Positions 1 to 10,729 of a DNA stretch of 64,000 bases are shown here, piece after piece. This stretch comes from Furcasterigmium furcatum (Eukaryota; Ascomycota; Sordariomycetes; Glomerellales; Plectosphaerellaceae). The notes beneath the pieces were generated by a model. The model saw only the letters and a list, made by a program, of their open reading frames with translations. It did not search any database and was not told the origin of the DNA. Where the stretch lies: assembly GCA_001599815.1 (NCBI GenBank), contig BCIA01000005.1, forward strand, positions 4,782,472 to 4,846,471, given 5' to 3'. Made by a program: the position numbers and the translations under genes. Numbering within the stretch: position 1 is the first letter of the stretch; each line of letters starts with the position of its first letter.

Positions 1-571
1 ACTGTTGTGATCCTCCCCTCAAGTGCGATAAGGCTTGCCCAGCCTGGCAGCTTAATCTGGCCTGCGAGAGATATGGGGCCCTGCTACCCGTCCAGCCCAG
101 TGGAACACAGAACCATCGCCCATCCGGACTTGCCAGGACCTGCCCTAATTACCATGTGCCTGCGCGGAAGCTTGCCTCGATGGGGGCCGGCAGAATCCAC
201 TTAGCGTTGGGTCCAGCCAAGATCCCGACACCCAAGTGGTGGTTTCAATCTGGCGCGGAAACCTTCCTCATTAGCTACCTTGTGCGAGCAGTCCCGTATC
301 TCAGGTGGCTGCGTCCCCCAGAGAGGTAGATGATGAGTGAGTGTCTGCTGCTCCCTCGACATGACGGATAGGCCATTTCGAAATGGCATGTCTACGCGAA
401 TCCGGGGATACCCCAGATTAGGGTACAATTCCCTGTCGAGTCTCGGTTGTTGATACCAAAACTACTGCAGAGTTGGCCTTGGTCGCCAAGAACTGGGATT
501 ACCTTTGGTTGCAGTCACATTTCTCCCATCCCACTTGATATCTTTTCGTCACCTTATAACTCACCCAAAAC
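1..571. other. Upstream non-coding stretch
   Basis: Only short overlapping open frames with no recognisable domain are present. The last 100 bases are presumably the promoter of the permease relic that begins at 572. I see no repeat, tRNA or other structure here. Confidence 0.5.
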
Positions 572-1125
572 ATGTTGAAAGAATTGAAAACCGACGATAG
601 ATGCAACGACATTGAGCCTGTGCCATCCCAGGCAGGTCAGGTCGTCGACGAAAAGAGTCTTGTTCACGGTGATGTGTTTGGTGACATCACAGAATCTGGA
701 CCCAACTATCCGAATGTCAGTCTTGCCTCGAGTCTCCAGGTTGGGTGGATCAGAACCACGGCCCTGATGATGAAGACGAAGATCGGACTTGGCGTACTGT
801 CTATTCCGGCCGTTTTTGATGCCGTCGGTTCGGTGCCGTCGGTTATTCTCCTCTTCATCATTGGCGGCATCACAACCTGGTCAGACTACGTAGTCGGAAT
901 GTTCAAACTTCGTCATCGCCAGGTGTACGGCATCGACGACGATGGAGAGCTTGTGTTCGGCCGTATTGGGCGTGGGGTATTCGGTGCAGCGTTTTACCTC
1001 TGTAAGATTCTCCTGCTACTTACCATTGCAGAGCACAGCAGGTGTTCTCTCCTGCTAATTCCTGACTTCCAGTTTTCACAAACGTGCCGCTGTCAAGTGT
1101 CTCTACTCACCCGGCCACCCCCTGA
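572..1125 (+). pseudogene. Truncated AAAP-family amino-acid permease (Mtr-like)
   Basis: The reading frame starts with an acidic cytosolic tail, then the hallmark of fungal neutral amino-acid permeases: a WxxT segment, a GLGVLSIP-like first membrane helix, a second helix and a GxFKLRH-like loop. An intron from 1002 to 1072 (GTAAGA donor, GCTAAT-like branch region, TTCCAG acceptor) joins exon 572-1001 to exon 1073-1125. The second exon gives a short match to the family's third helix (VSTH) and then stops at TGA 1123-1125. The product would be 160 residues, against roughly 450 for the family, so only about two of eleven helices remain. No downstream sequence carries the missing part. I regard it as a 3'-truncated relic; a very divergent short gene is the alternative. 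Confidence 0.7.
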
Positions 1126-1774
1126 CTCACCTATCCTGTCATCCTCCATAGTAGGAATTTAAAACCGGTGAATAAGAGTGATCCAGGGGGGATTATCCAC
1201 ATGTTTCATAGTTTGGGCGCCATCATGTCAAATTTGCGTAGAAATATCGCTCCGATCAGCCGCTCGTCACCCGGTCGCGCGACGTCAGGGTCAGCCGGGT
1301 GATCCCAGGGTGACTAGCATCCGCTCTTCGGTACCTCTTTTGACTCTGAGCGTTACCCTCGGACTCGAGCATCCTACGCCCGCAAGGATGTGCCATGCTA
1401 ACGGTCCTTTGATTGTCAGTCCTAGAAGAGTGTGTGAACATGGCACCGACACCATTTCGAATCTAGGAATTGACAGCACGAACAGGCCGGGGGAGCAGGG
1501 GGCTGGATGCATGCATTGCGATCCAACTGGTAACCTGGAATTTGGTCAGGCGACAGGAGACACTCAGAGATGAACTTGATCCACATCAGCTCTGTTCTAA
1601 GAGCTGACGCCAGCAAAGCCGCATCATGATTGCAAATCATGTCATGTGGAATTCCTATCACTACCCGTATGGACAGCATGAGATAACAGCCCCATCCTCC
1701 TTCAGACCAAATCGTGGAAAGAATTCGGTCATACGTTCTCACAAAAGAAATTCAGCCGCTGAGTGCTGCGCGCA
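1126..1774. other. Non-coding stretch after the permease relic
   Basis: No convincing gene. It contains a GGTGA-type inverted repeat (1267-1302) and further GTTACCCTC and CAGGGTGAC words around 1305-1365 that resemble the repeats near 9.2 and 10.2 kb. Confidence 0.45.
1267..1302. repeat. Inverted repeat with TCACCCGG arms
   Basis: The arms TCACCCGG (1267-1274) and CCGGGTGA (1295-1302) are perfect 8-base reverse complements separated by 20 bases. They share the TCACCC/GGGTGA core with the repeats at 9141-9228 and 10131-10215. The origin is unknown; a decayed miniature element is possible. Confidence 0.4.
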
Positions 1775-2569
1775 TCACTCTGACTTCCATCTCGAGAGCG
1801 ATGCTAGGCCATTAGCATCGCGGGAGTCCGAGCCTTCAGTATCAGTGTAGCGTCTGTCAGTCTGGTTCGGCGGGTAGCTGTACAAGTCCCGCATCGTCCG
1901 CTCCTGGACCTCGCCCTGACCGCCGGAGAACTTTGCATTCGACGACACGGGGTTCATCCCAACGACGAAGCCGTTGGAACCGACGGTGATAGCGCCGCGC
2001 TGGACCCCGCCGTCGATGTAGGTGGCCATGACGGGCCGTCCCTGACCCTTCCCCTGATCTCCGATATGCCGGCCGACGGTGGTGTGCGCCTGGACCAGCT
2101 CAGGGAGCTTGTAGGGCTGGTCAGCGGGGGGGATGCCGCTGCCGGCGAAGCTCGCTATCTTGTTGGGGGTCTGCATGTGCTGGAAGCCGGCGTTCGGGGT
2201 TCCCATCTCGAGCCACATGTTGCTGGGACGCGTGCCGCCGGTTGCCGCCGGCGGAAAGTTGCTGGTCGCGGGAACCGCCCATGCTCGCATGGTCTGCGCC
2301 GGATCGATTTTGTATCCGCTGGCCTGGATAGCCTGGATGCTGCGCTGCGTCGCGGGGGTTTGCTCCAGCGGATAGTACCTAGAGATCTCACGTAAGTGTC
2401 TTATTACTCCGTTTGTCTCCCCTCAGTCATGTCCTCCATGTAGTTATGTCTTTGCCAGTATTTATCTCAATCTATTCTCTCCATGCTGTTGTGACTGGTT
2501 CAAAATCTACCCCGATTCCTTTGGGTAGCGGCGAGACGTGCTCAAGACTTACGGATAGTTGTTTGACAT
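1775..2569 (-). CDS. Conserved-looking hypothetical protein, 206 aa, two exons
   Basis: The start codon at 2569 is followed after 17 bases by a perfect GTAAGT donor. An intron (2552-2379) ends in a CTAG acceptor, and exon two (2378-1775) continues in frame to a stop, giving 206 residues. The protein is soluble, rich in Gly, Pro and Gln, with no signal peptide or membrane segment. A central stretch (about residues 98-135) with VGRHIGDQG, RPVMATYIDGG and TVGSNG looks like a structured core, followed by a polar tail with many Arg and Asp. I do not recognise the family. The 174-base intron is long for this region, so the first exon is the least certain part. No function is proposed. Confidence 0.5.
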
Positions 2570-3550
2570 GATGGTACTCTGGTTCTAGTACACCCAGGTA
2601 GTATGAAATAGAACTGGCGAGCCTTGATACTGTGCGCGCAGCTGGAGAGATCCAGGGGAGGAGAGCTCGACGCCTGAATGCCTCTCACAGCGGGTGACCT
2701 CCTTCATGAAATAAGACGAGAACGGTCGGGCGAGAAACAGCACCAACCCTCTCTTCGAGACAAGGCAACCTCGTGCCCCCCCCCCTGGCGACTTGTACAT
2801 ATGCCCATTGGACCGCCCCTCGGACCTTTTACTTGTCAGGTGTGATCCAACGTGCAGTTCATGGCTGGGCACCTGGTGGCTGGCTTGGTACCATACTGAA
2901 CGTACCAACTGTTCTCGAGGGTGGGAAAAGTGCAAATCGAGAGGTCGCACAGCATGGCCAGGGAGTGAGCGCGTTCGTGGGATTGGCCAGGCTTCTATCC
3001 GGTGACCGGAAGTGAGGCGCCGATATGGCTGCAGGATAATCATGTGTACATGATTCGCCCAAGATGCTAAGGAGATGACCTGAAGGTTTTTGCCGTGGGG
3101 AGGGGAGAAATAACAGACGTCCACCGCCTTGTCGGTGTAAGCGATTTGGACATGACGAGGTTGGTGTTAGCGAAATGATGCATGAGCGCGGCTACAGTGA
3201 AATACTAGACTCAAAACTAAAAGGATAATTTGAGCCAGTCTTAGGATACCTCTTTAATAGCGCCCACAGGCTGCCAGCCACCCCATGATTTCTACGAAGG
3301 TTGTGTAACGTGGTTCAGCCGCCTCTACCCCGCCTCAGGTCCGACACTGAGTTGTTCCAGACTCCCCGCCTCGTTTCGCCGCCTCACTTTTCTGCCTAGA
3401 CACGAATGAGAGAGTCCGACTGACGCCCCTCCCTCCCGACTTTGAAGCTTGTCGACCATCTCCCCCAGATAACATTGGTTTCCGTCGCTGAGAAGAACCG
3501 TCTCCCACCTTTGCGACACCTCATCCTTGTCCTCCTTGTTCCATTCAGCC
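2570..3550. other. Divergent intergenic region between two unknown genes
   Basis: It contains short frames in all phases with no recognisable domain, and a run of nine or more C residues near 2777. It is presumably the shared upstream region of the genes at 1775-2569 and 3551-4228. Confidence 0.45.
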
Positions 3551-4228
3551 ATGACCGACGTCGACCTGATCACGATGCTGGCCCCGGTCGCCAAATCATC
3601 CAACACGAAATACCGTCTATCACTGGAAACGCCGTACGGACTGGTGATAGAAGCAGGCTCAGAAGCTTCCCTTGTCGTTCGCCTGGCGGCCCCGGCAGAG
3701 AAAGCAAACCAGAAACAGCACCAAAATACTGCAGACGAACAGCCGGCAAAAGGGTACCGTTACTTCATCTCGCCGGACTATCAAACCTCTTTCATGTGGT
3801 ACACTGCCGGCTGGGAGGGCAACCCGGCTGACGAGTACAATGTGGAGGAGGATGTGCTCGAGGAACGGTACCCGGCAGCCTGGTGCGCCGCCCTTGAGGC
3901 GTGGGTCAAGACGTATACCGTCGCCTTCGAGGCCCAGGAGTGCCATCTTGGAAGCAAAGAGGAGCCATTCCCCGACCCGGCGGAGAGAAAACGGTGGCTT
4001 CTCGACGGGCTGCTGCTGGCGCTCTGGCTGGGACTGCAGCACGATGTCGACGCCGTCAGTTACGACGCAGAACCCGAACTCTTTTTTATACGTGGCGGGT
4101 CAGAGGACGCTGAACCGAGCATTGTTCTTTCGCGATACCTGAAATACCTCGACTCGAAGGGAAGTGATGGCTCGGGCCAGGCGGCCGGGATCGAGACCCA
4201 GTCACGGGTGCTGGCAGATATTTCTTAG
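3551..4228 (+). CDS. Hypothetical protein, 225 aa
   Basis: A single-exon frame. The first ATG is at 3551; the frame is open further upstream but without another ATG. The protein is acidic, with an N-terminal beta-rich part, a charged Lys/Gln linker (about residues 46-66), then aromatic and acidic stretches (YFISPDY, FMWYTAGWEG). It is followed by an amphipathic block around residues 130-165 with PFPD and a Leu/Trp-rich helix (LLLALWLGLQ). No transmembrane span is long enough to be convincing. The regular spacing of Trp and Tyr residues suggests a folded globular protein. I do not recognise it. It diverges from the other unknown gene at 1775-2569, with about 1 kb between their starts. Confidence 0.55.
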   Translation: MTDVDLITMLAPVAKSSNTKYRLSLETPYGLVIEAGSEASLVVRLAAPAEKANQKQHQNTADEQPAKGYRYFISPDYQTSFMWYTAGWEGNPADEYNVEEDVLEERYPAAWCAALEAWVKTYTVAFEAQECHLGSKEEPFPDPAERKRWLLDGLLLALWLGLQHDVDAVSYDAEPELFFIRGGSEDAEPSIVLSRYLKYLDSKGSDGSGQAAGIETQSRVLADIS

Positions 4229-4389
4229 GCGCATGGATGAATGAAGGTAGCTTCCGCTTCAACCTGGGTCATTTTAACTGTCGAAGTTGAGGACACCTGG
4301 ACCTGCCCGTTGGCGTCCGGCGGCGTTCTCGCTGACACGCTGGAACGTGCGAATTACAACTCTGAAGAAAACCGTCTCTAGACACCTGA

Positions 4390-4536
4390 ATGCCGTTCAA
4401 AATATTTTCCAACTACAAAGGGTTTAGATTCCATCAAGTGACTTCCAATGGGGCCAAGGGCGACGTCGAGGTCATCATTACTGCCGGTGCCCTCAAAGAG
4501 CTGCGTCAGCTTCTTCACCAAGGCGGCATGGCCTGA
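4390..4536 (+). pseudogene. Short frame, possible GMC-oxidoreductase relic
   Basis: A 48-codon frame from ATG 4390 contains the string VIITAGALKELRQLL. This resembles the C-terminal side of the GMC oxidoreductase signature (VIxSAGALxTPQLL). No FAD-binding domain or C-terminal His/Asn domain lies nearby. If the likeness is real this is a fragment; otherwise it is a chance frame in non-coding DNA. Confidence 0.2.
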
Positions 4537-4718
4537 TCTTTGAGACTGAAGGTCCAAAAGCTGAGCTTGATACGAAGGCTAAGCGCAGACTAGGTTCAAG
4601 GTACCCATGAGTTCCAAATGATTTCGGGCATCAAGCGTAAAGTCATATATGGTTTTGACTCAGAATGGACGAGATGATTCCTATTTCTTTCGTTCCCAAT
4701 ATTCTCTACACCGAACGC

Positions 4719-5902
4719 TCAGTAGCTGAATCCAGACTTCTTCATAATGATGTCCAGCAGCCGATGAGTCTTGAGCGCAGACTCAAAGTCTGTGATGGCG
4801 TCCTTCTCGCCTTTAGCATATGCATCCCAAAGCAAGGCAGTGTTCAAGCCAGCATCAGAAACCGTAGCTGTAGTCGAGACTTCCGGGCGACTGAGCTCGA
4901 CCTTCTTCACTTCGTTGCCCTGTCTAAGGGTAAAAGACCACTTGGCGTTGTGCATCTGCCACTGCCCGCCTCCCTTGATCACCTCGATCTCGCCTTTGCT
5001 ACCTGTGATGATCCAACGGAAGCTCTCGTCCTGAGCGGCCGAGGCGCTGTTCCGGAAGGTGATGGAGGCAGTGGCGCCGCTCTTGAGTAGACCTTGGACC
5101 AAGATATGATCGGGGGTGTTCTTGGGGTATGCTGGATCCAAGACCTTGCTAAAATCGGAGGACATGTAAGCCACCTTTGAGATGTCGTTCTTCAGCAAGG
5201 CCGACAGATTGTCGATATCAAAGTCTCCCAGAACGTGGATGAACGAGTCGAGGACTGCATTCATTAGCGCTTGTGATCACGATGTCATCAATGCCAGCAC
5301 TTACAGTGTCCGAAGGTAATCGTGAAAGGGTTGCCGCCGTTCGCCATGTCGAGGTAGTACTCCGCGCCCTCGAACCAGGATCCTGCAAAGAAGTTGGGAT
5401 AAGAACCCACCACACAGGTGGACCGGACATCGCCAATCTCTCCACTGGCAATGATCTGCTTGATCTTGAGAGTAATGGCATCGGCCCTACCTTGCGTGCC
5501 GACCAAGGCTGTGACGCCGTTCTCATTGGCCAGCTGTGTCAACTGTTCGGACTCTTCGAGCGAAGCACCGAGGGGCCATTCTACGAAGACATTCTTCTTG
5601 TTTTGCAGGGCAGGAAGGGCTAGCTCCAGGTGCTTCGTCACGACGACACTGACGACGATCATGTCAACGTCGGGGTCGGTGGCCAGCTGTTCGGCGCTGC
5701 CGTAGGCTCTGGTCGTAGACGGAAGGTTATGGAACTCGATGGCCCGACGGGCAGACTCTTCCGAGGTGTTGCAAAGGGCGACCACTTCGTAAGCTGGAGA
5801 AGAGAGGAAGGCAGGCAGATGGGCGGTATAGGCCCAGGTCCCAGGGGCCATTTCGCCCTTTCGGGCAGCAAGGCCAATGATGGCGATACGAATGGGTGCC
5901 AT
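4719..5902 (-). CDS. Gfo/Idh/MocA-type oxidoreductase (Gal80-like), 377 aa
   Basis: NAD(P)-binding Rossmann protein of the Gfo/Idh/MocA family. Start at ATG 5902, chosen because MAPIRIAIIGL is the typical fungal N-terminus; an in-frame upstream extension is ignored. Exons are 5902-5305 and 5254-4719, joined across a 50-base intron (GTAAGT, GCTAATG branch, GCAG), restoring ITFGH-F-LDSF. Visible features are the dinucleotide motif near residue 9, DPDVDMIVVSV (about residues 75-85), and the EWPLG segment (about residues 105-111), where the classical family has EKP with the catalytic Lys. Here Lys is Trp-Pro, as in Gal80-like members. It may therefore act as a sensor or a non-canonical dehydrogenase. 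It is divergent from the Zn2Cys6 regulator at 6388, a common arrangement for a regulator and its target or partner. Confidence 0.8.
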
Positions 5903-6387
5903 TTTGCGTAGGAGTGAGGACAGAAAAGTGGGAGAAAGTACGAATTTGCTAAGCTTGGTTTTCAACACAGTCAAAGCAGAACCAAAGTATGGCGGGCAGT
6001 TTTATATGAATTCTGGGGGCAGCTTGGTGCTTACGCAAGACTACAAATGCCGAGTGGGCTGCCAAACGTCAACGGCGCAGTAACCAGATCTCGGAGCACC
6101 CAGTGAAGTTCGTGATAGGACGTTGACCCGCTATGGTTCTCTCGTCTAGACTTTTATCGAGTTCTCCGATTAGCTCCTACTCCGGGCGACCAGCCGCCTC
6201 CGGCTTGGAGTTGTTGAGGTCAACGATTTCATTGGCCGGAAGTCCGCGGAGTTTGACTCAAGTCCACAAAAGTTGCTTGGTCATGCAGTCGCATCATCGT
6301 CCTTCCGTCACGAACATCCAATGACCATACCCAGGGTCCGGCCACTTCCCGGAATCCGGCTGGCTCTTCAAGATCCAAAAGCTGACT

Positions 6388-8166
6388 ATGTCACGGCCGA
6401 CGCGAAAGAAGTCGTGCGTCGCATGCCGACAGAACAAGGCGCGCTGCTCTCTCGGAGCACCGTGCCGTCGGTGCGAGGAACGCTTGCTGGAATGCAGGTA
6501 CGACCAGGTCTTCATTCGACATTCGCATCGTCAGCTGCGCCCAAGCAGCAAAGACCTACACACACGACAATCTACATATCAAACTCCCACGGCCCCAGAT
6601 ATTCTGATCTCACAAGAGCCTGCTCGCAGTTCAGAAGGCGGGCAGACTCTGGCTCAGAGCAACTCAGACGTTGCCACAACGCCCCTTTTGGCGCCCCCAG
6701 AAGAGGGTACGATGCAGCTGGCTCACGATTCCGGCCAAAGCAGTGCTTTTACACTCGAAACTGTTGATTGGGATACTCTGCAGTCCCCGTCTACGTCGTC
6801 ACTGCTTTTCCCTATCGAACCTGCCGGCTTGCTCGACTTGGACTCTCAGGATACCACTGCTTCTCTCCCAAACACGATTTTCTCTACGGGAGGATCACTA
6901 TCACAAATGACGAGATCATCAGGGAATTCGTGGTTGCAGCTTGAAATGCAGCAAGGCAAACAGACCCCAAAGGATCTCGGATTATCCGTGTCTGAGAGGG
7001 TGTCATCGCCACAAGAAAGAGGCCGACCACCACCGGACCCCTGGCAAATCTCAAGCCCAGTGCGCGCGCTGCAGCCTAGAAAGATCGACGGGCTAGAAGC
7101 ATGCTTTACGGGCAAGGTCATTCTTGGGCAACTCCTTTCCTATCCACCCATGCTGGTCAGAGGCGGGCGCATGCCAGGATACCTCTTTCCGCCCTGCGCG
7201 CTTGACGGTCCGAATTCGGCCGCTGACTGCTCATCCAAAGGCTACCACCGATGCCTACCCGAGAACCTCGCCATTTGCTGCAACTTGGTGCAGTCGTTCG
7301 AGAACAGGACTGCGGGCAGCGCACTGTATGTGTGGAAAAACATTTATGCAGAGGTCGGCCGCCTGAACCGCGAGGTAAGATTGCCTCAAAAACCTCTTGT
7401 TTGGCCTTTACATGTACCTTCTCGTGGCTGATGATTTCAAACTTTAGTACGGTCATGACAACGGTAGTGAAGCGGTTCTGGGAGCCCTCCAAGCCGTCAC
7501 GACATATCTCCTTCTCCAGGCCAGTGATTTGGAGTCTATTCCGCACAATGATATATCAGAGCTACTTTCTGCGGTATCAGTATGTGGCCTCAAAATGATA
7601 TTGATTCTTTTCTATGAAAACTTCATGGGCTCTAACAGGGACAATTAGGTTCTCTCAAAAAGGCTACATGCCTTGTACAACTATGTCTCTCATCATCCCA
7701 TGGGGGCGAATGTTACTCGGAAAGACTGGGTTTTAATGGAATGTTGCAGAAGGCAAGTTTCTGATTACCATGAGGAGCGACTATAAGAGCACCTGCTGAT
7801 TCCCGCAGGACCATATGTCTGCTTTATGTCGTGGAACTTCTCGTACATGTCAACCTAAGAGGTGACCCGCACATTCCTTGCAGTGGATTCGATGTCGTGC
7901 CGCTGCCGTGTGACCGATATCTCTGGGAGGGCGTATCAGGAGACGAATGGAATGTTCGGCGCAGGTCGTACGTTGCCCGTGCGGAGTACGGCACCAGTCC
8001 TTTGACAATAGGGGATGTTCGACGAGCAAAAGGTGTTCTGAAAAGGTCCCGAATGGCTGAAGGCTGGGATGCGGAAATAGTCTCGAAGGTATCCCGATGG
8101 TGTGAGAGGCTTGATGACTTCGGTATGCTGGTGTGGATGGCCGTCATGTCAGATGCAGGCCATTAG
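6388..8166 (+). CDS. Zn2Cys6 transcription factor, 526 aa, four exons
   Basis: Nuclear regulator. The Zn2Cys6 cluster lies at about residues 10-37 with spacing C-x2-C-x6-C-x5-C-x2-C-x6-C. A Ser/Thr/Gln-rich linker follows, then a C-terminal half with the SYPPML and GYLFPPC segments that resemble the SYPRMM and FPPFIH motif of a common fungal Zn2Cys6 subfamily. Exons are 6388-7374, 7448-7579, 7649-7752 and 7809-8166, and all junctions close in frame. The third intron (7753-7808) is of the rare GC-AG type (AAG|GCAAGT). It sits head to head with the Gal80-like gene and may control it. The target and inducer cannot be read from sequence. Confidence 0.82.
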
Positions 8167-8384
8167 CCAATAAACCTAGACACATAGCCTCTCGGGAATA
8201 TTACGCAGGTCAGGCCGAGTTCAAAGCCCGCTAATAAGGCGATCAAGGTCACGTTTATACAAGTTATACTTCGGCTGCTTCTTATTTTCAATTTCTTTCT
8301 ATTCTCCGCACATAATCCTCTTCAACCACTATAGCCCAGTCAGAATAAACAATACACGGCAATATGCAAGACGCAGAGCTCATG

Positions 8385-8879
8385 CTATACCGTATATATC
8401 TTGTTGCGATCGTCCTTGCTCGTTTCGGTCCCGGTCCTTTCTTCAAAGCCAGCGAAGAAGAACTCACAAAACGACTTGGTCGAGTCCAATGTTAGCCGCC
8501 TCTTCATCGTAATGCGGCTCCGTTTCGCTGAGAATATATAGTAACGAACAAATTCCTTGATGACTTCGATACTAGGGAAGCTTGTGCCTCTGCAGAGGGC
8601 TTTCTGCTCAATCTCTTCCGGGGTCAGATGAGGCTGCTTGTAAGGAGGCTGGGAGAGGAGGTGTCAGTACGCACAGACAAACATGGCGTCCTCGCCAGGT
8701 CAGATGAGGGACTTGTACTTCACATAGCGGTCAAGAGCCTGCGCGTGGCGCCGCTTTACAGTCTCCACATACTTTGCTTGATTCCGGAGCGCGTCCTGTT
8801 CAGAGTGCTCACCGGGGACGTAGCCGTTCTCACGTGCCCGAGTAATCTCTTCGAGACGTTCCTTGTCGGTTTTCGGCAT
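8385..8879 (-). pseudogene. N-terminal fragment of a DUF3435 (Starship captain-like) tyrosine recombinase
   Basis: From ATG 8879 the frame reads MPKTDKERLEEI, then RRHAQALDRYVKY, then stop codons at 8702-8700 and 8666-8664. It continues in the same frame with YKQPHLTPEEIEQKAL, GTSFPSIEVIKEFVRYY and FCEFFFAGFERRTGT, and ends at TAG 8387-8385. I recognise this order of motifs from the N-terminal part of the DUF3435/FluG-domain proteins that include Starship captains and many relics in Sordariomycetes. The C-terminal recombinase domain with the catalytic Arg-His-Tyr residues is absent. Since homology continues on both sides of the two TGA codons in one frame, they look like true inactivating changes rather than intron sequence. 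Assignment rests on memory of the family, not on a search. Confidence 0.55.
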
Positions 8880-9140
8880 GGCGTTGGGCGGTACTTTGCG
8901 ATGAAGGGCAAGAAAGGGAGCTTGTGAAGAAAATGGATGGGTCTCATATGTCTGCGAAGCTGTGAGAGTGATGAGGGTATCCTTCTCTATTTATGTACCC
9001 ACGTAGCCGGTGGAAACGGAACTGCGAACGAAGCAGCTCTGGTCCTCGGTATGACCCTGCCTTTCTCGGAAAGCGTAGGAAAGGGGTAGAGAAGCGAGGC
9101 CTTTAGCGTCGTTTAGGGCCTCCTTTCTCCGTGGTCACGC

Positions 9141-9228
9141 AGAGGTCACCCTCGTCACCCCAGCCTTCACCCCGATCACCCTGCCGGTCACCCTGCTTAT
9201 AGACCTAAAGCAGCGGGCCAGGGTGACC
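9141..9228. repeat. GGTCACCCTG repeat block with terminal hairpin
   Basis: Four to five TCACCC words occur in about 55 bases. A perfect 10-base inverted repeat follows: GGTCACCCTG (9186-9195) and CAGGGTGACC (9219-9228). The loop holds a partly self-complementary CTTATAGACCTAAAG. A diverged copy occurs about 1 kb downstream. Confidence 0.55.
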
Positions 9229-10130
9229 GAGGGGGGAGCAGAATACGCAACTTCACATGGATCAGCAGCCAACCGGCCTGGAGGCTATTTCTTTGGCCTG
9301 ACGCCGACAATCACCAGTCACTCAACCGCCCTCGTCCGCGTTCTCCTGTGGGCCCCTTCGAGTCTGGAGCTATTGGATAGCCATGGCGCTTACAATCGTT
9401 GTAAACGCGTTCGGCTCCACGCTTGAGACCGATCTCCCTGGCCGATGAAGCCCGGACACTATCAGACCCGTGTTGACCTATAATTGCACTTTACTAACCT
9501 GAGTCTTGCTTCATATCTTTTGCGTTGGCCATCTGGTCCTTGTGAGTCAGGGAAGAAGCGAATCCATAGTGGTATATGATTTCATGGCATCCATGGACTC
9601 TCCCAGGAGCGTCCCCTCAAATACTTTCGGATACGTAGCCCCTTCCGAAGCGTCACCGTTCTAAATCACCAAACAGCCAGCTGCAAAACAAGCATTAGAA
9701 CTATTGCGTGTTCCCCTATTTTCTCGGATCTTGGAGGCTCGTATGTCACGTATGGCTCAAGAAGATCCGTGAAGTTTCAAATTGACAACCTTGCGGGCAT
9801 TCTGTCCTTGGCCCCGGCCCGAATCATCTAAGAGCGATCATCCGGAACGCATCCATCTTTCTTCGCTCGAGAGATCGCCTCGAGCCATTTCTTGTCGTCA
9901 ACTAGCATGATAGCGAACTTGGCTTGGGATTGAGGCGGGGTAGACTGTGGTAGTCGAGTTGTAGTAAAGGTACTTGCGACAGGGTTGCCGTCGTCGGGAT
10001 GAGAGGGCGCTCGTGTTTAGCAGTGCTAGGTACGCCTGAAACGACTGACGAGAGTGGCCGCGAAGGCACCGTGAATGGCCGCCTTGGCCGCATTGCGATA
10101 GAGAATCTGGAAGTGACCCTGCTGATCGCC

Positions 10131-10215
10131 CAGAGGTCACACTGGTTACCCAGCATATTACCCCGAACCCTGCCGAACGCTACCCCGGGTTGTAAAGCGG
10201 CGGGGCAGGGTGACC
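10131..10215. repeat. Diverged second copy of the GGTCACC repeat
   Basis: It aligns by eye with 9141-9228: CAGAGGTCAC at the left, ACCCCGA and CCCTGCCG in the middle, an AAAGC(A)GCGG segment, and CAGGGTGACC (10206-10215) at the right. Both copies are then followed by a related G-rich sequence and GCAGAA. The left arm has changed, so the hairpin is imperfect here. Confidence 0.45.
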
Positions 10216-10729
10216 GGACTGGGCAGAAGAATCCCCATGAAGCATGGCCATCCCCAGGTTCCCCAACCCCGGCCGCTTTCCCCGATCCAGATCGAGGTGT
10301 GTCCTGCGTGCTCCTTGATTGGATCACCACCTCTTCATTTTCTCGCAGAAACTTTCGCTTCAAAGCGCGGCCGGACCGTTCTCCAACTCTGGGAAAGCTG
10401 ATGATTGGGCGCCAATGCTAGCTCCTGTACGGTCTCGCCGAGATGGATTGGGGAGGCGACTCTGGGGGCGTCATGGGCTTTTCAGTTGACGGTTAGCTTC
10501 AGCGACGGCCGGAGCGAGAGCAGCAGCGGGCAGCATCTTCGACTTCTACAACTCCAGGATACGGCGAGATAAACACCAACCCCCGGATTCTTGGCAACAG
10601 CAGGAGGCATGTCTCGACGACTATAAAGAGGAGCTTCATTTCCGGTCGGTTCGGATTCTGTCTGGCCCTGGATCATCAAGCATCAGCCTCCTGCCTCTTT
10701 TCCCCTCTTCTCTCTCAAAGGCTCTCACA

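Larger units (their letters stand above)
8880..10729. other. 1.85 kb gene-poor region with GGTGACC repeats
   Basis: No convincing coding region. It lies directly upstream of the broken DUF3435 fragment and carries two diverged copies of a GGTCACC-rich repeat (9141-9228 and 10131-10215). The last 200 bases are the promoter and leader of the permease at 10730. Confidence 0.55.

Noticed and set aside
3325..3606. A 93-codon minus-strand frame before the 3551 gene
   Set aside because: It overlaps the start of a better-supported plus-strand gene and has no features.
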